A DNA stretch of 64,000 nt, from assembly GCA_964057225.1 (NCBI GenBank), contig OZ059899.1:7440001-7504000 (forward strand), given 5' to 3'. The DNA is from Auanema rhodensis (Eukaryota; Nematoda; Chromadorea; Rhabditida; Rhabditidae). Made by a program: the position numbers and the translations under genes. The notes below the pieces were generated by a model. The model saw nothing but the letters and a program-made list of their open reading frames with translations, was not told where the DNA came from and searched no databases. Positions 1 through 12,396 of the stretch are shown one piece after another. Every line of letters starts with the position of its first letter. Position 1 is the first letter of the stretch.

Positions 1-3000
1 GATTCAGGTACAACTAGAAGATCATCTACTTTTTCTCTCATATGTGATACAACATTAGTCCATGTTTCTTCAACTTCTGGTGGGAAATATCCTTCACTAT
101 ATGTTTTATATAAAATTGAATTAAAATATTTTTGAAATCAGCTTACATTTTCATATCATTTAATAAACTTTTTAGTGTAAATGACATCATCCTTACGGTT
201 TGTCTTGTCTTAATCACAGGTATTACGCTAAAACCATCGTTGTTTTCTTTGAAATATAATCTTACAAAACTATTTATTATCTGTAAAATGTATAATATTA
301 TATTAAATTTTAAAAAAAATTAAACTATACACTAGTTAGTTTTTCAATTTCTCTTGTAACAGTTCTATAAGCTTCTTCACTATATAAATCTGGAGATATA
401 TGAGTTTCTTTTAACATAATATTAAAGAAATGTAAAACAGCCATACGAACACGATCATATGTTAACTAAATTATTATTTTATTTTTATTATAATCATTTT
501 AAAAAAACCTTTCTTTTTACTTGAGACTCTCTTAAAGTTATAATTGTAAGAGGTATGGCTCGTATTAATCGGAATGCACTACATGTTACTAATGAACCAA
601 TGAAAATATTGAAAACAATAGAACAAAAAACTAAAATATTACAAGAAAAAAAGATTTAAATAATTAAATATTTTCAAACTCACGATCTTGCTGTATATCA
701 TTATTTACACATTTTCCACCATCTATCATAAGAAAAACAGATATAAAAGCAATTGACATCAATATTGGAACAATTGAAGCAGGAACAATACCCTTTATAA
801 TAAACTAAAATATTTAAAATTTTAATTTTATATACCAAATAATAGCTTCCATATCTTTTATTCTTATATGATTGATGTACTATATATATCATTTCAACTA
901 ATGATGTAATCCATAATATCCAAAAATTAGCCAAATATATTGCTGCGGATGGAATTGGCTGAAATTTTAAAAACAATATGAAATTAATATAAACCTTAAT
1001 GATACTGTTATATAATAAGTCCATAGTATCATTACAGTAAATCCACATATGATAAATGTATGAAGAATCCACCATCTAACAATATATAAAATAAAATAAT
1101 TAAGATTCTATAGAAACATTTCTATTTTTCTATTTTTAATCCTTTCAATCGGTTTCATTTCACTGAATAATCGATGTTTTCCTATTGTACAAAATCTAAG
1201 AAATTCAGTACAAGAATATCGTTCAAGGCAACGCTGTGATATCATATAATAAAATATAAATTATGCTAATTGATAATCATACTTACATACAGTACTTCAA
1301 CAACTCCACTAATCCATTTTGTAAACAATGATGGTTCCATTATTGATAATTGATCTTAATTATAATAATAATATTAATTTTATAATGAATAATACCATAT
1401 ACCTTCAATATGGGATGGAATAATATCACCCTCATCGATTCCATGTTCAAGAACTGCTGTCAGTATATGCATAGTTTTACCGGACACAGCACCTTGTTGC
1501 CAATAGTCATATGCCTAAATCAAAATTTTTAAAGATTTAAATTGATAATTAAAATTACTCGAGCCAATAGCTTTCCATATAAAGCTGTTTTTGCATTCAT
1601 AGCATCAACTTGTTTCATCTGTATGGCATCAGCTACTACCGAATCCAACCATGAATTCGAATCTGAATCACGTTCATGCATCAACTATAAGATTCATAGA
1701 TTATATAAATAATATAATAAATCTTACATTCTTTTTTTCAATACGCTTAAAACAGTTGAGAATTTCTTTTTCAGCTACAACCCAATTGGTTCCAATGTGA
1801 TGAGCACAATTTTTTCTTTTCATATTGTGAAGTTTTTTAAAAAACTTCAAGAAAAATATAATATTATACATAATAATATAAATTACTTCTTTTTCTATAT
1901 GATTATTTATTCTTGAACATGTTTCCATTACATATCTTGAACGTTTTGTTGTTCCTTCTCTTGCTACTATAAGACGATAGGTAACTCCCTGAAAAATAAT
2001 TAAATTATTTTATTTATTAACGAAACTATAATAACTTGAAAAACCAAACATGTAACAGTTGTAGAACATGTCAATAAAAGTATTACTTTAGTATCATCCA
2101 AATCACCAACATCAACCTCAAAAACAATATATATATTATCTTAATTTCTTAATTTTTTATATTTATATTAATAATAACCTGAAAAAATATATATATATCA
2201 TAAAAATATAAATTACTTCTTTTGTTAACTCCATTGCTAGTAACAAGCCTAGAGCTCCTCGAAGGCCAGAGTAAGCTAAGAGAACAAAATCAGTTTTTGA
2301 TGGTCTATCATCTTTAAAACATGGGTATATCTAAATATTTATATTATTTATATTATAATATCCTGCTAATAATTAACTTTATAATATAAATATGTTGATA
2401 TAATACGTCCTAATAAAGGTATAGGTGATATAATAACTCCTTGAATAAGTGTATAAATATCATTACTGGCTATTTTCGCATATGATTTTGGCTGGGGATT
2501 ACCCTGAACATTGTTTTTTAAAAATAAAAAAATCTAAATTGTCATACGGATACGGTAAATATTTCCTTTCCAATTAAATAGCCGGCATATGAGAATATAA
2601 CATTATTCGCCCAATAGCCTAATGATTGCCACACCTCTATTGCTACTTGTGATGTTTCTGGAGACATAACTTCTCTATAATTCAAAATTTCATTATATGA
2701 TATACATAAATATTTAATACTTATTATAGTTTAATGTAACTCCAAAAAACATTATTCCCAAAGCTGGAGAACCATTGAGCTTATCACATGTTATAAACAT
2801 AATAAATACACATGACAATATTAATGCCTTCAAATGTATTTATATGATATACAATGAAATTATATATTTTAATAAAACTAACCTGTTTCTTTTTAGTTTC
2901 TACGATTTTACCGAGTATTCTGGTTAGAAGAGAAGCAGAAACAATTCCAAGTATTGGCGATAGCACGAAACAAGTAAGCATTGAAAATAATTGAGGCATA

Positions 3001-3925
3001 AGTTGTATGCTATGATTGACTGTCTCGAACTGTATTTAAACATGAACTTATAATTAATATATTATAATTATACTTTAAACATTTCTAATATTATTCTATA
3101 TAATGTTAAAGCTAAACCATCGTTCAATAAACTTTCACCCTCAATCATTAGCCGAAGTCTGTAGCATTTTTCATCAAATGATAACAATTAATTAACTTAT
3201 TACCTATGTGGAGCTCCATATTGCTCTAACATTGCAAGAACTGCTACAGGATCGGTTGCAACAATAATGCATACAAAGAGAAATACCTGAAAGTTATTTA
3301 TTCAAAAATAATAATGTTTACTTTTATTTTACAGCTGATATACACAGATTTTGAGTTGACATCAGTAGTGGTATCATAAGAGCTGATGATATCATTAATG
3401 TTCCAATATATATGAATACTGTTAATGATATCAACATTTTTAGTTTTGCATAAAATAGATGAGAATTGATTCGAAGAGCTGAATCAAAAATTAATGGAGG
3501 TAACATTAACTAAAAAAAATAATATTATATGTTATAGCTAATTAAATAATGAAATTACCAATAATACTGTTTGAGGATCTAATGTAATCCATGTGTATAT
3601 TTTATCTATTTTATTTGTGATATCAACTGCCAGAAATTTGTTTAACATAAAGCTTGAAATTAAATATAGTTAATAAAAAACAAATATAAAATAACCTGCA
3701 ACACATAGCAAAAACAAATTGAACAATACTATCAGGTAATCCAAGAAATTTTAAACGTTTATTAACCTATATAATTATATAAATATAATAATTTTAATAA
3801 AAATAAATTAATGTCATTCTTACCTCATCTAATATTAAGCCAATTATGAAAGCAGCACATGGAAATATAAACGTTTGTAGAAGCGTTTGATGATCATCAT
3901 GATTATCAATTGAATGATCCGTCAT
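1..3925 (-). CDS. SLC9C/SOS1-like Na+/H+ exchanger, 3' end outside window
   Basis: Integral membrane cation/proton antiporter. The start at 3925 opens MTDHSIDNHDD, followed by many exons separated by 40-60 nt introns. Exchanger hallmarks appear in order: MLPPLIFDSA (about 3500), ATDPVAVLAMLEQYGAPH (3230-3285), MIEGESLLNDGLALTLY (3110-3170) and YSGLRGALGLLLA (about 2260). The ATDPVAV/IEGESLLNDG spacing resembles the SOS1/sperm-NHE (SLC9C) branch. After the exchanger come a cytosolic stretch containing NWVVAEKE (about 1780), then hydrophobic exons: WILHTFIICGFTVMILW, ANFWILWITSLVEMIYIV, IVPASIVPILMSIAFISVFL, and FRLIRAIPLTI, the last with spaced arginines. This is the order expected for a voltage-sensor-like module, as in SLC9C. 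The C-terminus, where SLC9C proteins have a cyclic-nucleotide-binding domain, lies beyond base 1. Family is firm; assignment to SLC9C is inference. Confidence 0.85.
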
Positions 3926-4225
3926 AAAAACAAATTTCTACAATTATTTCTTTATAATTAGTCTTGTTTTTAATATATTTTTTTATTAATTTAAAGAAAA
4001 TATTCTTCATGTAATCAATATAAACATCACGTCTAACGTGATATAATATGCTAATTATCATTAATAATTTTGGATAAAAATGCAACGTAAACCCTATGTC
4101 TTCTATTCTGAAGAGCCCTCGTTTCTATTGAACTTTTTATCAGATTTAAGCAGTATTTCTTTAATTTTTGTTTCTTATTTCATATAATTTTATAAATATG
4201 CATGCATACATGCATATGTATACAG

Positions 4226-4287
4226 ACATGCTATTCTTGACGTTCACATATAACATCAGAAATATATGAACATCAAGAATAGCATAT
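4226..4287 (-). ncRNA. Candidate miRNA-like hairpin
   Basis: Inverted repeat with arms 4229-4251 and 4262-4284 (21 of 23 bases complementary) and a 10-nt loop. The two mismatches, and a third outside at 4227/4286, are C opposite A on the plus strand, so in a minus-strand transcript all three become G-U wobbles and the stem is about 26 bp without interruption. It lies between the divergently transcribed exchanger and F-box-like genes. It could also be a decayed short inverted-repeat element. No match to a known miRNA is claimed. Confidence 0.4.
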
Positions 4288-4587
4288 TATCTATTGGCTG
4301 TCATAGAATTTTATGAACATGTACATTTACTTGTGAAAATTTCGAAAAGCCTCGAAAGATGAATCTCATGAGCCAATGGCAATAGCCCGATAACCTGTGG
4401 ATATTCTCGTCCATCTCTAATCTAACATATATAATTATATAGGTTAGTTATATGATTAATTGGTAAGTTGGTTAACGTATAACATCCATATGACTTTTTA
4501 TTTTTTTCAAGTATTTGATATTAGTTCTATATATATATTTAATTTATTTGTTGTTAATTATATTATATTTCATATTCAGAAGTTGAC

Positions 4588-6805
4588 ATGAGCAAAAATG
4601 AGGATGAAAATCGTTTCAATCGAGTAGCTTCTGATTTCTATTCTAATGATTGGATAATGGCCGAAGTATTAAAAAATATAAAATCACATAAGGTTAAATA
4701 TTTTTCTTTTTAATTATTATTTAAATTTATTTGTAGGATAGATTGAATATTGAATTAAGTTCAAAACGATTGCTTTCTTTATCTCGAGATACACCATGCT
4801 ATGTCTCAAAAAGTTTGAGAATTTATCTAACATTTTATGAAGAACAAAATGGAAGAAACTGTAAAATAGTAGTAGAGAAAAAAAAAGGATTATATTATAA
4901 AGAAATTAAAGAACTTAAGTTCAAACGTAGTCGATCACAAATTGGTAAGTAAAAGAAAAGGATAACTATCATCTTAATTTTAAAACTTGTACAGGACAAA
5001 CATTAGGCATGATTGGACAACGTTATTATAATTTTATTACAAGAATTACTATTCATGAATCAATAGATGGTGAACTTCTTCGAATAATTAATAGATATTT
5101 CAAAAGAACTAAAGAACTATATTGTCATGGATTTACATCAGATGCAATAGAATTTTGTAAGTTAATATTATAATATAATTAAGATATTATATATGATTAC
5201 AGTACATTCAAATGATCATATGTTAGGCAAAAGAATAACAAAACTTGGTTTATACGATTTCAAGCTTCCTGCTAATGCTGGAAATGATGTTCTTGTACGT
5301 TTTTTTTATATATTATAGATATATTTTTACAACATTTAATAATATACAGATGCCATTTCGATCGTTAAATAAGATGAGCTGTAAGATCTATCAAGGATGG
5401 CCATTGAATTTATTATGTGATAACTTGGAAAAAATTCATAAACTTGATGTTATATCGATAAGGTATAGTTTTAAAAATTATGTCATATGTTAATTACAGA
5501 TATTTTAAGGCATTCTTGTTGCTTCCATAAGCGAGGAAAGAGCGAAGAATGTCCCGATTTCACAAAAGTTTCAGAGTATTGTAGAAGTTTGAAGTTTTCA
5601 GATCAGAATATATTATCACAAAATGTGCAAAAATATATTTTTCAAGTTCAAAATGTAATTTTTACATTAAAATGTACCATATATATCTATGGAATTCTCT
5701 TTCCAGTTAACTCATCTTGAAGTATGGTTATGGAGTCTATCAGAATCAGAAATTGTGTCATTTTTTTCAGGTATATAGGCATTTCAGCGTTATACAAAGA
5801 ATATTATATAATTTGTTTATATAAATTATTTTATTTTCAGCGCTACATATGGATCAGTTAGAGTCAGTCAGCTTGAATCGTTTATTCTTTAATGATAACA
5901 TATTATCAGCAATAAGATCATCTCATTCAAGAAATTCAAAATTATATGATTTAAAGATTGAGTATGTTTCTAAACTTGTTTTTATAATAGTTTAAATATA
6001 AATTTCAGTGGCTGGTATACATCTAATATAACTAAACAGTTGTTGTTAAGTATTTGTCCAAGTTCATTAAAGAAACTTTATATTAAACAATGTACTATCG
6101 AAACTGATGATCTATATTTACTTTATCAGGTTAGCATAATTATAATTATATTGAGTAAAATATCCATTGTCTTAAGAACTGCCCAAATTTAATCGATTTA
6201 CATTGTGATCCGGGTATTGAGTTCACATCAGCTAGATCTCAAAATCCACATGATTTTCGAGAGAGGTTTGCAGCTCGCGGAATAGATTTGAGCTCTGTAA
6301 GATAACATTATTCACTTGAATAATAAGATTTTGTATTTTAGGCTCTTCTTCGGTTGAAACAACTTCAGAACTTCAAAACAAAACTTCGCATGGAACCAGA
6401 ATTTCTTTCAATGCTATGTAATGAATTACCTGGAATTGTGAAAGCTCAATTTCCAATTCACAAAATTCGAAAGGATAAAGCTTTTGAATTAGTTAGTTAT
6501 ACTCAAATATTGTTATAATTTTTATTTTTCAGCTTAAAATGTTTTATAATAAAGTTAAAATTACCAAGAATCCGTACATTTTGGATTTTGAAGACAGCGA
6601 TATCGAACGAGAAATTGAAGAAAGGATGAACGCCTTGCCCAGATTTCCGTCTCATTTTCCATTCAGTAGTTGGGAATTATGTGAAACTTGGCATGTAGTT
6701 GTAGAAAACCCAGTACATCATCGTCCCACGAAACCAGTTGATTTCTCTTCCTCATTATTCTCCAGTCAATTTTGTTACTGTGATCGTATAAGCTCTTTAT
6801 TCTAA
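4588..6805 (+). CDS. F-box/LRR-like protein
   Basis: About ten exons with short introns. ATG at 4588 follows a probable trans-splice acceptor (TTCAG ending 4580). The N-terminus reads MSKNEDENRF and runs into an F-box-like helix region (WIMAEVLKNIKSHKDRLNIE, residues about 25-45). It is followed by irregular leucine-rich repeats such as ITKLGLYDFKLP, LESVSLNRLFF, LKKLYIKQCTIE and LIDLHCDPG. The stop is at 6803-6805 after a Ser/Phe-rich tail. F-box/LRR proteins recruit substrates to SCF ubiquitin ligases; here that role is inference, because the F-box is weak and no name can be given. First junctions checked: exons 4588-4692, 4737-4944, 4995 onward. The gene is divergent from the Na+/H+ exchanger, with 660 bp between start codons. 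Confidence 0.7.
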
Positions 6806-9800
6806 TCATTATATTACTTTACTTACTACAGCAATTTTCTTGTTAACCAACTGTATCATTCCATTTTTATATAATTCAGCATGGCTTGTAAGTATTTTAT
6901 TGAATAAATTAAATTTATTTCATTTAAAATAGAATCGAAATTTTGTCTCTTAAATAAGTACGAATTCAAATCGTAATTAACTGATATCTTCCTTCTTTCT
7001 CTTTCTCTCTCTGTCTCACTTTTTCCAAATTTTGGAAATAAAGAAGTGTATGTTGAAGGCAGGTGTTTAGGACAGTTTTGATTAAAAAAATCAATGCATC
7101 TTGATGAAATTCTAACATCTAGATCGGCTCATATCTTTTCATTCAATTACTCTTTCTCTCATTTATCTCTTGTCCTCTGCTCCATTCTTTCGATATTTTT
7201 CTACAAAATCTATCCATTTCTTCACAAAAAATGAGAGAAACCTATCAATGGGATGACTTGAGGTAGTTTCAAATTAATTGACTCTCGATCTACGGGGGCA
7301 GTCAGAGGACGATAAAACGTCTGGATAAATCCATTACAGCAAAAGTATTGCAAGAAGATGTAACTCAGTTTTCTCTTCTACAATATTTCTTTTCGTCTTT
7401 ATGACTCATTTTGCCCTCCGACACTTGTGAGAATAAATGGTTGACCACCAGAACTGATTTTTGCAAATTTTCGCAGAAAAGTGATTATGAGAGACATTTT
7501 GCGGTCTGATTAGACTTCTGTTTAACAAAAGTTTCAAATAAAAATTGAAATTATATTAAAATATTTGAAATAGGTAAGAATAGTGTTTTATAAAAATTAA
7601 AGTAAACAATTATATAAATTTAGATTGAATGCATAATCAATTCATGTTTGATGGCTGTTTTAATAAAAATTATTCAAAGAAGAATATTTTCTATCAGAAC
7701 GAACTGTCTGGAAAAACAGCAACAACAATCTATCGTTTTCAATGTAATTCTCATCTTCATTTCTTTCGATCTTTTCATCCAAATTTTTGCTGCTCTTTGT
7801 CTTTCGAATCTTCTTAGCAATTTCTTCTTCAAATTAGTTTCTCTGTTAGGCTTTATCTCTCTCTCTCTTTTTCTTTTTTTTATCCTCACAAGTCCTTTGC
7901 CGTCTTTTTTCGCCATTCGCCACAACGACTGCTGTTACTCTCTAACTTTTATTTTTATCTCTCTCTTTAACTCTCTCACTCCCTAGTCATTCTGATTTTT
8001 CCAAGTCCCGATGTAACAGTTGTCGGTCGTCGGCCATTCAGTCGGATAGTTCTACAACGTCGCCTTACTTCATTCATCTCCTTAACTTGGATGTTCATCC
8101 AGCAGATCCAGATGGCTAACCCAATCAGATCATATTTCAATACCCATCCGCCTGAGTATCTTACTAAATCAAAGAAAATGAATAACAAACCGCTTTTGTA
8201 TTTCTACAATTCAAGTCTTTTCGAAATGCATAGAAATTGAAAGGAGTATGTTATAAGTTAAATAATTAAGTTAGCTTATTACTATATTGTTTTCAATATT
8301 ATATAACATTCTTTGATACAATAGTCAGCTTTCAAATTCAATAAATATTATTTTTCTTCATATATTCATATCGTAAACTATCAACTAATTAATCTCACAT
8401 AACTTTTATTTTTACTTCATTTGACTGAATGATTTTCTATATAAAACAAATGTTTTTTTTCTTTGAAGATTTATCTAAAGTTTATCTTTCTTTCACAGTC
8501 ATTTTGACCTGACCATCCTCTTCTAGAGACCAAACCATATGTTTATCTTTTATGTATTTCAATCTTTTGTTCTTTTCTTCCATATGTTAAATATTTTTTA
8601 TTATTTCAACTATATCATATAAATTATTTGTTTATATAAATACTTTTTCAATGGCATATTTCAAAACTCTAATATTAACTTTGATCTTAAGAAGATTCTA
8701 GTCTAAAAGTCTTTACTAGTCAAAAAATTCTTTTCTAATCTATTGAACCATATATAGTATTATTTATTATAAATGTTCTCTAATTAAGATATTCTCTCAT
8801 CCAAAGATCTTTCCTCTTTCTTTATTCTTTACTTTCTTTATACTCTCTTTATTACTTATACTATTTACATTATGATTCAAGTCCTGGAGGTCAGCCAGTC
8901 CGACCATCATCATCAGCAGTACACTTATCCTCTTCTGTATAACTCCGCCTAATACCTAACTTGTCCATAATAATTATTGCATCATCTATAATATTGACTA
9001 TATTAATTATTATTTTTTCTTCTATTTTATATTAAATAAACTCAATATTCTGTAACAAAAAATTATTATGTTTCATTAAAATCTAAACTTTATTATTTTG
9101 ATATATTAACTTAAATAATATATAATATAACTATTTGAATAAATCAATAATTGATTAAGCAGTCTTGTAGTTTGTTCTTATTTAATGTTCATTCTTTCAA
9201 ATAAGAACTAAGAATTATTATACTATAATATATATATATATATAACTACTTATTTATATTCTTTTTAGTAATTCCTCATTCTTTTCCAATTAAATCTCTT
9301 ATAGTTTTCTGTCTTCTCATCTTATTCCTTGATTACTGTACTTGGGTAAATGCTTAAAATGGAAAAAAAGATAATGTAATGACTCATTATATCATTGAAA
9401 GCAAAAAAATTTTTTTCTTCGAACTATTTCAAACAGAAAATTCTATTATCCATCTGTCTATACTGTTAGCATATTCATCTTTATATAGTTCCTTAGTTTA
9501 TGTATGTTCTATGTCTTCGTAATGGCCTTTTCCGATTTTTTTGTTTTCTTTTTCGAATGTCTACCATCTTCAGTCATATGCAATGAATCAGAAAATTTCA
9601 ACTTTTTTTGTGTAAAAGGTTTTGGTCAGCAAAAATTTTCTTATTGATCTCTCAATAGTTACAAAGTATTATGATGTCATCATCATTTAAAACAGCAACA
9701 ATTTTACTATTGTTTTTGGATGTTTGCCAAATAGCATAGGTAATACTATTCTCAGGAAATTTGTTATAGCTAGATTATTCTTGTAAACTAAAGAGCAGAT

Positions 9801-12396
9801 CAATAACTGTTGGTGAACAAAATCATTCACAGTACGTGTATGGCATCTGTTGGCCCAGCAGCAACTCGACTCCAGACATGTCTACTTATTTCTTATCAAC
9901 TGTAGATACTAGAAGTAGGATATGTAATAGTTCACAAATTATTAATAAATAGACAATTATAGTTTATATTTTTGTGTTCAGTTTATTTTCTTACTTGATG
10001 AAGTAAGAAGAACTTTGTGAATCTACAGAATACGATTGTCTCAATCCAGCACCTGCGTCTTGAGAGAATAGGATAAACTTTTTTTCTTTTTTTTCTATGA
10101 ATATCTCCATTTTCTCTGCTTTTGATTCAATTTTCTGCCTCTTTTCTCTGTACAGCTGCCCATATGGTTTTTTAGAATTCATTCTTCTAAATTTTCTTTT
10201 CTCTCATTTATCTTATACTATTTCTTCTGCAGATGTCTTCACGTTAAACGACGTCGTGCTTTCTTTTCTCATCTACAGCTGCCACAGTCAAAAAGTTCTT
10301 TGGCGCTCTCATTAGTACTTTCTGGATATTCTCAACTCTCTTAAGTTGTCCTTATAACTGTAACTGTTCTCCCTCATTCTAGTGATCAAACTCGCTATAT
10401 ATTCATTACAATTCATGTATTTGATCGAATATTATCGCCTGAAATGATTTTGAATAAGTCGGTAATATACTTTAAGTTTTGCACATATTGTTTCTCATCA
10501 TGTTGACACAAATGATAACCCGTCATAAAATGCTTTGAGTAGAAGCAGTTCTTCTCGAGTCGGTATGTGGGGTCAACTACAGTTAGGACGAAAGCTTGAG
10601 TACGTGAACAACCTGTAATGTATGAATAGGCTACAAGACTCAGATAGAGAGTATGTATAATAGTGTTAAAGCTCAGGAGTGAGTTATGAGTTTCTTGTTT
10701 GATTTCTGTCTCTGTATTTTACTTACTATCTTTCTTTTCTCTCTCTTCTCTCTCACCTCTCTGTACGTTTTTAGAGCATTAGATGAGAATAGATTCGAAT
10801 AACTTATGTCTACACAAGCTCTTTTTCTCTTAGACTCTCTATATTTCTTCCATATCTCAACAGTTACTATGCCACCTTCTATCTATTGACATAACTCCAA
10901 CTGATGGTCAAGCCAATCTATTTGAGACGGATGGCACAAGGCCATTCGTCTATTACATGCACTTTCTGCTGACTTCATCATAAAAGTGTTCTAATTTATT
11001 TGAATTCTTTTCTCTAGATTTCTCTATACCTGTGATTTTTGCTAAATAAATTTTCGATTGAAATATTAAATTTGTTAAGAAATATATAGTATAATCTTAT
11101 TCACTTCCCCTATTCTATGCTACAACTTTCTTAGTTTTTTGTATATTTAAAAGAAAAGCTTTTCGTTAATGTAATTTATTATTTTATTTGTGAGATTTCA
11201 AAAACTTTTAATAATATTAATTGGTGAAAGTAAAATCTGTTCTTTTCATCTTTCTAAGAGATTATAACACATCATAATGTTGCCAATTGATATCTATCAG
11301 TGATGTGTTCATTTGCCGTTCATAATAAATGTCCAAGAATATAATATATCTATCTTGATTTCTATATATATATATATATATACAAAATAGAATGATAGAT
11401 ACCGGCTGACCCCTATTGATAACAACATTGCCCTCTTTCCTTTCCCTCTATCGCTCTTTTTCTTTTTTTCTCCTTTTTTTATCATTCATTTTTTGTTTCC
11501 CTCTCGAAACCAGCCAAAGGTGTTCTCATATCATTTGGCACTATTGATCTTATCATATACCAATATATCTTAGGCGTACAATTTTCTTTTTTTCACTGTT
11601 TTTTTTTGAAAGTTCCTAAGATTCACTATGATACATATTTCCTTTTTATCTTTTATTTTATATTTTTCATATAGTACTCATGTTCTTTCTCTTGATGTTT
11701 TTTTCTGTTACAAAATCTATGTCTGTTTATCAAGCACTTTTCTGAAGGCTATATCTTTTTTTATAATGAAAAAAATGATTTAACTGGCTTTTTTCAGTTA
11801 TTGATTGCTATAAAAAGTACAAAATCAAAAAAATGTCAAAGAAATAGTTGTATGATATGTATGTGAAAGAAAGAGAGAGAGAGAAATTAGAGAGAGAAAA
11901 GGAGGAGAGAGAGGAAGAATAGAGAGTAAGAGAGGGAGAATGAAGAAGATAACATAAATTGCAACGATCTAATGGCATCTTTATCGAGCAAATGTTTACT
12001 TATCGTTCACTACACATGTCCAAAAGAGGGCTAAAGCATAAGATGAGCATAAAGCAAGAATAGAAATAAATAGAATATGGTGTCAATTAAAACGAAACCA
12101 TTTTTTATTTTATAATATATTAATGTTTATTTAATAATTTTTGTTCTAAAACTATGTATTATACCTTGTTTTCACGTTAAGTTGTTCTTCTTATACAGGC
12201 CCTAGTAGTTCATATCGGTATGAAAATCAAAATCATTTACCCTTTATCTTAAATTCTTCTGTAATTGACTATTTTTATTTCACTTAATTTTCAATTTTTT
12301 ATTTGATAGCTTTCTTTCTTTTATTTTATTTTATTTTATTTTTAATTAAATTTAGTTTTGTTTCAGTAAATTGGGCCACCGCGGGTAGCAAGTCCC
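6806..12396. other. Long intergenic/upstream region of laminin gamma
   Basis: About 5.6 kb with no gene I can support. It is rich in plus-strand pyrimidine tracts (7000-7020, 7850-7880, 11440-11480), has a GA-rich tract at 11868-11940 and a TTTTA repeat at 12319-12345. Short open frames at 7648-7986 and 10097-10315 consist of T/C-rich codons (Phe, Leu, Ser, Ile) and lack splice or homology support. It probably holds the promoter, 5' leader and any upstream introns of the laminin gene. Confidence 0.6.
11868..11940. repeat. GA-rich low-complexity tract
   Basis: Imperfect GAGA run about 70 nt long, roughly 450 bp upstream of the laminin gamma start. It may be a GAGA-factor type or nucleosome-excluding element, or simply a microsatellite. 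Confidence 0.8.

Noticed and set aside
701-1075. 124-codon minus-strand frame read straight through
   Set aside because: Contains two introns of the Na+/H+ exchanger; splicing at ACA/GTATCA and the following TTTCAG gives the hydrophobic helices instead.
7648-7986. 112-codon hydrophobic plus-strand frame
   Set aside because: Lies in a pyrimidine-rich tract; composition is explained by TTT/CTT/TCT runs, and there are no splice partners or family features.
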